Shown here: positions 57,285 to 64,000 of the stretch, one piece after another
How the letters are laid out: each line of letters opens with the position of its first letter
Position numbering within the stretch: the stretch's first letter is position 1
NCBI GenBank assembly: GCA_037043235.1
Contig: JAWRVZ010000050.1
Span: forward strand, 2,196,501-2,260,500
Length of the DNA stretch: 64,000 nt
Direction of reading: 5' to 3'
From: Rhodeus uyekii
Lineage: Eukaryota; Chordata; Actinopteri; Cypriniformes; Acheilognathidae
Made by a program: the position numbers and the translations under genes
Notes under the pieces: model-generated
Seen by the model: the letters and a program-made list of their open reading frames with translations, nothing else
What the model was told of the DNA's origin: nothing
Databases searched by the model: none

Positions 57285-57401
57285 TATATATGACAAAATA
57301 ATGAGAACTATATAGCTTTGTCAAATATTACAAAATGTAATTATTTTGTTTTTGCTGAAAGATCAGTTTGACTCACTAAATGTTTTTGTGTTTGTTCTCA
57401 G

Positions 57402-57692
57402 ATTTGCCCACATCTGCAGTGACTGTGACACCAGACAGATCTGTATTCACTGGAGAAACAGTCAATCTGACGTGTGAGATAAACTCTGATCACAGTGACT
57501 GGAAATATGAGTGGAATAAAGACACAAACAGTGTAAAGTTACAGTTGACTGAGCGTTACACTGTAAACAAAGAAATTCTTACCATAAGAAAAGTAAGTAA
57601 AGATGATCAGGGTCAGTACTGGTGTAGAGGACAGAGAGATGGAAGACCAAACTCATCACAATCAAGCTCTGCTGTTTCTCTCTCTGTGAACG
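57402..57692 (+). CDS. Ig-domain exon F3 (receptor gene 2)
   Basis: A 291-bp phase 1-1 exon with acceptor TTTGTTCTCAG and donor CGGTGAGTTC. It encodes a conventional Ig domain with VNLTC, YEWNKD and DDQGQYWCRG cores. It combines features of its sisters: the NSDHSDW block resembles F1, while the second half (LQLTERYTVNKEILTIRK...) is essentially F2. This mosaic pattern suggests gene conversion or recombination between F exons. Lies 1.3 kb after E3. Confidence 0.82.
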
Positions 57693-58390
57693 GTGAGTTC
57701 AACATCATTGTCCTCATAAACTCTCTCTACTATGACATTACAATCAAGAGTCGTTCTCTCTCAAGACCTCAACAATAGATAAAATAGTTCTGTATTAATA
57801 TTAGAACAGTTTAATAAAGTATTTAATGAACTCACACACTCTTGATCAGTGATAAATCTCATCATCATTAAAATAACCAACAGGTCAAAATCCCCCAAAC
57901 TTTCCCTGACTTCCTTTGCCAACAAATATTCCTCACAAACAAAGTTACATCATTAAAAAATGAACATTAAATATTCAAGGGTCAAGAGGTCAACTAAATC
58001 AAACTCTGATCTCATAATAGTCACGTCAAACTAAATGCTCTATTGTTGTCCCAACTCGCTTTTGAATGTCTCTTTATGACCATGTTGAGTAAAACATGAT
58101 TGAGAGATTTAAGGCAAGAATTTGCATCAGGATTTGAGTATTTTGAACTGCATTCATTTGTTTGACTAACTCGACTTTACGGCTGGTTTCACAGACAGAG
58201 ATCAGATTAAGCCAGGATTAGGATTAATTAGGACATTTGAGGGGCTTTTATAAATGTGCCTTAGAAACAAACATCAGTGGTCAGAATCTGGAGACAAAAT
58301 AATGAAACTGAGATTTTTAATGACATACATGTGTAACCCTGGTTAATTGTTTCATACATATTTGTGTTTGCTCAAATAGCATGCTCTACA
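57693..58390 (+). repeat. Recently duplicated intron segment (partner 36498-37202)
   Basis: Nearly identical to the intron after F2, and continuing through the unoccupied hAT target (CTCTACATAAAATAAAATAAT) into GAGTTGACTTAAGAAATGAG. Confidence 0.85.
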
Positions 58391-58858
58391 TAAAATAAAA
58401 TAATAAATATATATATTTGAGTTGACTTAAGAAATGAGTAACAACCAAAGCCCTTGCTTGAGTAAAGCATTGAGCAGGTTTGGTGATTGATGCAGGTTAA
58501 TGGAGAAATCTGATCTGACACTAAAATATTAATTCTCAAGCTGTTCAAAATCAACGTAAACTGAATGAATCTGAATAACCTGATTCAGTGCGATTATATC
58601 GCTTATAATCTGGTGTAACAACATTTCTCTGCTACACATGCCTGTGGAAAGCAAAGAGACAAAAAATAGAAAGACATGAATGGACAGGACAGGTTTAAAA
58701 AAAATTGATTATTGAATGTAAAAAGGGAAAAGGAATTGCTAAATAAAGCCAATGTTTATAGTTCAACTTTCCTTTCTTTCTCTGCCTGTTACTGAGTATC
58801 ACTGCTGCCTCCACTTGTGTAACGCGTCATCTGATGCTTTTATCTGGTCTATTGATAA

Positions 58859-59462
58859 AGGGCCAGTCACACAGCCAATCACACACAAATCACTCACAAA
58901 TCACGCACAGATTGGGTTTGTGCGTGCTTGTGCGTCGAGAAATTGAACAAAGTATTCCACGAACATTCGATGCACGCCCGACGCATGAATCACTGACGGA
59001 GCGCGTCCAAACACGAACGCTTCACGAACGTTCCACGAACAAGCACTTTCAGAATCCACATTGCCAGTGGATATCAGTGGAATGAACGGGATACGTGCGC
59101 GGTTCATGCGTGATATGAAGGTGGGGCGTCAGTGGACGGACGTGGACGTGCGCGGTTTCGAACCAGTTCTGACGCATAAGCACTGACAGCCAACGCGTGT
59201 CCCGCGCATAGTCACGCATACTCGACGCATAAACTACGCACGCGACACATGAATAATGCACACTACAACGAAACGAAAAATAACAAAAAAAATTTAACAG
59301 TTTAAAACTCAAAATCACGCACAAACCGCCTTCGACGCACATCCACTTACAATCACTGACGGTCCACGTTCATTCCACTGACGAATTACGCATATGACGC
59401 ACACGCCGCGCAGAAACGAAAATCTGTGGTGATTCATGCGTTTTCGCTGTGTGACTGGCCCT
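58859..59462. mobile_element. Harbinger-like MITE (604 bp)
   Basis: Perfect termini AGGGCCAGTCACACAGC and GCTGTGTGACTGGCCCT, with TAA target duplications (58856-58858, 59463-59465). The paralogous site at about 38505 (CCATTAATAAGTGATTTAAT) lacks it. The body is rich in short ACGCAC/ACGAAC repeats and has no coding capacity. TIR sequence and 3-bp TAA duplication suggest the PIF/Harbinger superfamily. Confidence 0.82.
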
Positions 59463-60085
59463 TAAGTTATTTAATACCCGATACACATGATTTATGATCT
59501 TCTGTAGACGTGCGACAGAAATAAAGTGTCTCTGGTTAGTAATGTGTGAAGCTCGTGTCACACACAGAGAAAGGAGTCAACGTCTCTTTTGGTGCAACAC
59601 ATTAATGGGGATGGGGTTGTTTTCCGCTAAATCTGCAAGGAAATATAAAACAGTATGAAGTCAAATACAAAAATCTGCTCGTTTCTGTGTTAACTGTTGC
59701 ACTCTTTCTCTGACTTTGGCAAAATCTTCCTCTAGCGGATAATTAGTGTTGCTGCAAACAACATACATCTCAAATAAAGGGGGATCTTCTGAATGATTTT
59801 TCTCTGCACTAGTGTCACACTGGTAAAGCTGATGGGGAGATGTTGAATCCTCTGCTGATCTTCACAGATTTACTCTCTTTTATTGTCAGTTGATTTCATC
59901 TAAGGCTAAAGTCACTTAAAGTTCTTTTGTTTCTCTTTCCTTCAGTGATTCTGCTTGTTATTATCAGCTGTTCATCATTAATGCTCAATTATGACTTAAT
60001 TCTCTCATCATCTTCAACACTTATCAGTGTTCATTTAACAGGGAAATAGATCTGTAAGAATAAAGATGTAGTTGATTTGATATAA

Positions 60086-60086
<1 letters not shown>

Positions 60087-60116
<30 letters not shown>

Positions 60117-60117
60117 A

Positions 60118-60192
<75 letters not shown>
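60087..60192. repeat. (CT)n(CA)n compound microsatellite
   Basis: About 12 CT units, a short break, then about 36 CA units. Confidence 0.95.
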
Positions 60193-60194
<2 letters not shown>

Positions 60195-60246
60195 CTCTCT
60201 TTCTCTGTCACTCTTTCTGTAAAGCTTGTTCTCTAGTTTGTTTATC

Positions 60247-60569
60247 TTTTATTATGAATATGTGAGTGTTACTATAATCTATAAGCTTGTTCTCTAAAAC
60301 AATGACAAAATTCACATTTAGAAGATAAAAGTGTTGAAAACTTCCAGTCTCTCACTTCTGCTGATATCAATGATTTTGATGATGTCACTCTGAACTTCAG
60401 CTTCATCAGATTTTCTGTCCAATCAAATGCATCTAGAATATAAATGTTCTTCATAATATCTTCTTTTCTGCAGTGACATTTATGCAGGTTTAGGACAGAT
60501 AGAGAAAATTCACTTACTTTGACTTTGTTAGATGTTTAATCATAACTTCTGTTTGTTCATTTCTTACAG
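60247..60569 (+). repeat. E-type upstream module, extended (copy 4)
   Basis: Near-identical to 6716-7035. Its antisense short ORF is also conserved, but only because the DNA was duplicated. Confidence 0.85.
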
Positions 60570-60824
60570 AGAAACCTAAAGCTGTTCTGAATGTTCAGCC
60601 GAATCCATCACAGATATTCAGAGGAGAGAATGTTACTCTCACATGTGACTTACAGGGGGAAGGATGGAGATACAGATGGCAGTGTGATGATAGATATTAT
60701 ACAACTAAAGAGAAAGATTTGAAGATCACAGCAGAGAAAACACAGATGTGCAGGTGTTTCGGCTGCAGAGGATCAGGATATTTCTGCTCTCACACGAGTG
60801 ATAAAGTGACTCTGTCTGTGTCGG
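60570..60824 (+). CDS. Ig-domain exon E4 (receptor gene 2)
   Basis: A 255-bp phase 1-1 exon with standard E-type splice sites and no stops. It encodes a cysteine-rich Ig-like domain with six cysteines (LTC, WQCDD, MCRCFGC, YFCS) and Trp in RYRWQ. It differs from the other E exons mainly in the central CDDRYYTTKEKDLK stretch. One codon shorter than E1/E2 (GSGY instead of GSGSY). Possibly part of the same transcript as F3 and E5. Confidence 0.8.
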
Positions 60825-61100
60825 GTGAGTGATCATCACTGACTCACATCAGCATCTGCTCACATTGAATATTAAATGTTTTCTTTGAGTTGGAATAAGG
60901 GATGTAATTCCCGATCATTCATTCGATTGGTTAAAAAAGGAGTGTTTGGATGGTTTTATTTTAAATGGAGGTTATTGTTGTTGTTTCATATTCTGTCATC
61001 CTGCTGCTCGTTGTGTTATTGCATATTAAACACAATCTCTAAGTGTTTAATGAACATTGATCATGTAAAGTAGGAGAATAACCGTCACACTACATGAATA
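60825..61100 (+). repeat. E downstream module joined to the gene-1 intron block
   Basis: The downstream flank runs to about 60925. It then switches to GGAGTGTTTGGATGGTTTTA..., the block found at about 5150-5330 in the intron after E1, so E1 and E4 cassettes share a longer history. Confidence 0.7.
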
Positions 61101-63148
61101 TTGAGACACTGAACAACAAATATTTGCTTACAAGTGAAATAATTGTTAGCAGGAAAATCCTCATGACCTTGGAAACATTTGCATTCATGTTGAATGAGAG
61201 CCCAAAAATTTAAATTAAGCAGCTCAATTTTGAATCACCGTGAATTTTAGAATATTTTGAGATGTATTTCACTGGATATGGAGTCTCTTGTTTATGTCCC
61301 CCAAATCTTTACTGTCTCACCCTGTATTTTCTTGGTGGATTCTGACCCTGATAGCAGAAAAACACTGAATCAACACTTAAGGTTGAAACTTAACATTGAT
61401 TTTTTTATTTTACTTAACATTTTGATTTTTTAAAATGTTTTTTCAATTATGAAAATAGATCAAGATGGACAAATATTCCATATTTGTTAAAATTAAAGAA
61501 CTTATTTTAGTTTGACCTTTATTTCAGAAGTGAAATGTCAGTGTAAAATCAGTTTTGATTTTTTGTCACTTGATAATTCGATAAGAAAATTCAAATGAAC
61601 AACTACTACTAATATCAATACTATTTAGATATACGAACCCTTTATGACAATTTTATGATTGTTTATGCAATACAAACACTTGTGCATTAAGTCCTCATGG
61701 ATGATATAAAATGTAAAAAAGAGAGGATAAGACAGAAAATATTCACTCTTTGTCAAAGTTTGGAAACACAATTACAGCTGTTTAATGTTTTTGAGACAAA
61801 TCTCTTCTGTTCATCAAGGCTGCATTTATTTATTCCCATATGCAGTGAAAACAGTCATTTTATTAAATGGAATTTAAAATAGATATTTTCTATGTGAATA
61901 TATTTTGCTCCTGTTTATTTACTGCTCAAGAAACATTTATGATTATGTACAAAAAACAAGGTTAATTTTATATTTTTTCAATGTTGATTTGATTTTATGA
62001 CGAACTTGATCTATTTCATAATTGAAATAACATTATTTTAGGGTACGAACTTGATGAAAAATCTGTTAATTATCAACCTTGATTCAGAGTTGGTCCGGTA
62101 TCAGGGATAAGAATATTAACTCTGCTGTACTTTTCCGTGATCTTATTGTTTTAATTTAATTGTAGGTTAATTCTGGGGTGGCAGCTATCCCTTGATACTG
62201 TGTTAGGAATGTGAACTTATGTCCATGAAAAATAAATATTTCTAAAAAAAAATTAACAGCAAGCACTGCTTAAACACTTAATGTTTAGAGGTACAGCACA
62301 AATATTAAAACAATACGAGGCTGGAAAGTGATGTACAAAAAACGAAATATCAAAACCCCACTAGCCTCACAACTTCAACATCAGCTTGTGACATGCGGAC
62401 ACTGGCTTGTTGAGGAAATGAAGCAAACACAAGAGGAACAGCAATCAAATAAACCTAATATAAAAACACACAATAACACAAATAACTATAAAACTTAAAA
62501 TTCAATAAAATAATAAAATACACGTACTCTATACAAAACCCTCCACAATTACCTGCAAAGCAGCCACATTTCCAAGATCAAAAAGAGAACAGGTGTAGCA
62601 TCAGCCTGTAACTCCACCATCTAGACCGTGTGCGCACAAACACACTACAGTGCCACACAACCGCACACTTCCCAACAAAGAATCAGGCCGCATCGCCATC
62701 ATCGTCCCTTCAGATTCCTGCTTAAAAACACTCCACCTGCCTGATAACTAATCATCACCTCACTGGATACATTCAGATGAAGAGTAACTGTGTGAATGTA
62801 TTTGCTTCTCAAAATGACTTTGTGATGCAAAATAATGTAACAGTCAGTTGTGATTTAAGGGATTAAACAGCAGCGCAAATATATCTTATATTTCAGAGGA
62901 AAATTAGAGTGAAAACAGATTATTAATCTCCTGCTGTCTATGATGTCATCAATAAAGATGAGAAAGAAAAATCACTCAAAACATTCAGATTCTCTTAAAT
63001 ACTAAAAACACTCTTAGTTTATTGCTTGTAATGTTTATTTGTTCCTCTTTATTAGGCATGTTTACTTCTTGCTTTATTATTTGAAGCTTTATAAGTTTAT
63101 ATATTTAAAATTCTTTACAGTTCTTTAATTTGAATGATTTAAAAGCTG
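61101..63148. other. Intron between E4 and E5, no exon seen
   Basis: AT-rich. Contains the duplicated 62075-62205 segment (partner 34600-34745), and an unclassified repeat-like stretch at about 62230-62760. Confidence 0.4.
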
Positions 63149-63418
63149 TCAGGTTTCACAGAATGAGGACTCAATGCTCAAGGTGGGAAGGATTATTTAT
63201 TTCAATAAAAAAGAAAACAAGAGACAAACTGAAACTGACTCGACTTGGGCTGAGCAGACTGGACAAGACATGACAAAGCACATGAACTGACAACGAAGGC
63301 GAACACATGACACACGGGTCATGAATGTCTGAACCATTCGTCCGAGACATTACGGTAGTGTCAGAGCTCTGCCACAACAACAAGAAATGCCTAGACCGAA
63401 TGTGGCAGAACCCTGACA
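63149..63418. mobile_element. Short element with GTCAGG...CCTGAC termini
   Basis: Begins TGTCAGGTTTCACAG and ends GCAGAACCCTGACA, short imperfect inverted ends, just upstream of the E5 module. Similar composition to the segment at 24058-24423. Class not determined. Confidence 0.4.
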
Positions 63419-63566
63419 TGTACTTGTAATTACTTATAATAATAATTATCTATTATTATATTTTCTGCAGTGACATTTATGCAGGTTTAGGACAGATGGA
63501 GAAAATTCACTTACTTTGACTTTGTTAGATGTTTAATCATAACTTCTGTTTGTTCATTTCTTACAG

Positions 63567-63821
63567 AGAAACCTAAAGCTGTTCTGAATGTTCAGCCGAA
63601 TCCATCACAGATATTCAGAGGAGAGAATGTTACTCTCACATGTGACATACAGGGGGAAGGATGGAGATACAGATGGAGGTGTGATGGTGTTAAAGAGCAC
63701 ACATCTACAAAGGAGACCAAGATCATAGCATGGCTCACACAGATCTGCAGGTGTTTCGGCTGCAGAGGATCAGGATATTTCTGCTCTCACACGAGTGATA
63801 TAGTGACTCTGTCTGTATCGG
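63567..63821 (+). CDS. Ig-domain exon E5 (receptor gene 2)
   Basis: A 255-bp phase 1-1 exon with standard E-type acceptor and donor and no stops. It encodes a six-cysteine Ig-like domain (LTC, WRCDG, ICRCFGC, YFCS). It has the most altered central stretch of the family (GVKEHTSTKETKIIAWLTQ replaces the usual KEFKITAEKTQ pattern), while both ends remain almost identical to its sisters. Last exon in the window; the downstream E module continues to the right edge. Confidence 0.8.
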
Positions 63822-64000
63822 GTGAGTGATCATCACTGACTCACATCAGCATCTGCTCACATTGAATATTAAATGTTTTCTTTGTGTTGGAATAAGGGAT
63901 GTATTTCCCGATCATTCCCATGATGGATGGTGGTTTAAATGAATGATGAATGATGGATGGATGATGAGTTTAACACTGTGAGATGTGTTTACTGCAGTTC
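63822..64000 (+). repeat. E-type downstream module (copy 5), runs off the window
   Basis: Same flank as after E1-E4, including the ATGAATGATGAATGATGGATGG stretch. Another cassette may follow outside. Confidence 0.85.

Overview
The window reads as a stretch of teleost genome, most likely a cyprinid. It has split immune-receptor exons with canonical GT-AG introns, a tRNA-derived SINE of fish type, and a dense mix of fish transposons (Tigger/pogo, hAT, PIF-Harbinger, DIRS, LTR and L2/CR1-like). There is no prokaryotic gene organisation. Nearly all long open frames are transposon-derived or shadows of simple repeats. The host genes are spread over short exons.

Host content: all host exons are on the + strand and belong to an immunoglobulin-superfamily receptor cluster of FcR-like / leukocyte immune-type receptor (LITR) style. 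The 3' end of one receptor gene (gene 1) lies at 3.6-8.3 kb: two Ig exons (3596-3853, 7036-7293), a transmembrane exon (8038-8136) and a short cytoplasmic exon ending in a stop (8215-8273). A second gene (gene 2) starts at 23,077 with a split signal-peptide leader (23077-23104 and 26985-27020). It may continue through Ig exons at 35.7, 36.2, 50.3, 51.5, 55.8, 57.4, 60.6 and 63.6 kb and runs off the window. All of these exons are phase 1-1, so they can be joined in any combination. Three exon families are seen. Type E is cysteine-rich (3.6, 7.0, 55.8, 60.6, 63.6 kb), type F is a conventional C..W..YWC domain (35.7, 36.2, 57.4 kb), and type G is at 50.3 (truncated) and 51.5 kb.

The exons were multiplied together with flanking intron sequence. 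Flanking modules recur around every E and F exon, and at two places (about 35.37 and 38.55 kb) the flanks are present without the E exon. Near-identical segments at 36.2-38.5 and 57.4-59.5 kb differ by transposon insertions, so each copy preserves the empty site of the other.

Mobile DNA by region: 0-2.4 kb, Ty3/Gypsy-like gag-protease remnant (-). 2.7-3.5, 12-13, 31.7-32.7, 44.2-49.4 and 56.5-57.3 kb, copies of one Tigger/pogo-like family, of which the 44-49 kb copy is split by a 4.1 kb DIRS element. 8.8-11.1 kb, complete young non-autonomous LTR element with a proline-rich repeat ORF. 11.5-11.9 kb, LINE reverse transcriptase fragment. 15.9-16.3 kb, histone H1 pseudogene. 23.8-24.8 and 26.1-26.6 kb, further pogo-like elements inside the leader intron. 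37.2-38.3 kb, hAT MITE. 40.6-44.0 kb, hAT-like element interrupted by a PIF-Harbinger element. 58.9-59.5 kb, Harbinger-like MITE. Many long CA/GT tracts occur, including one alternating CG/CA tract.
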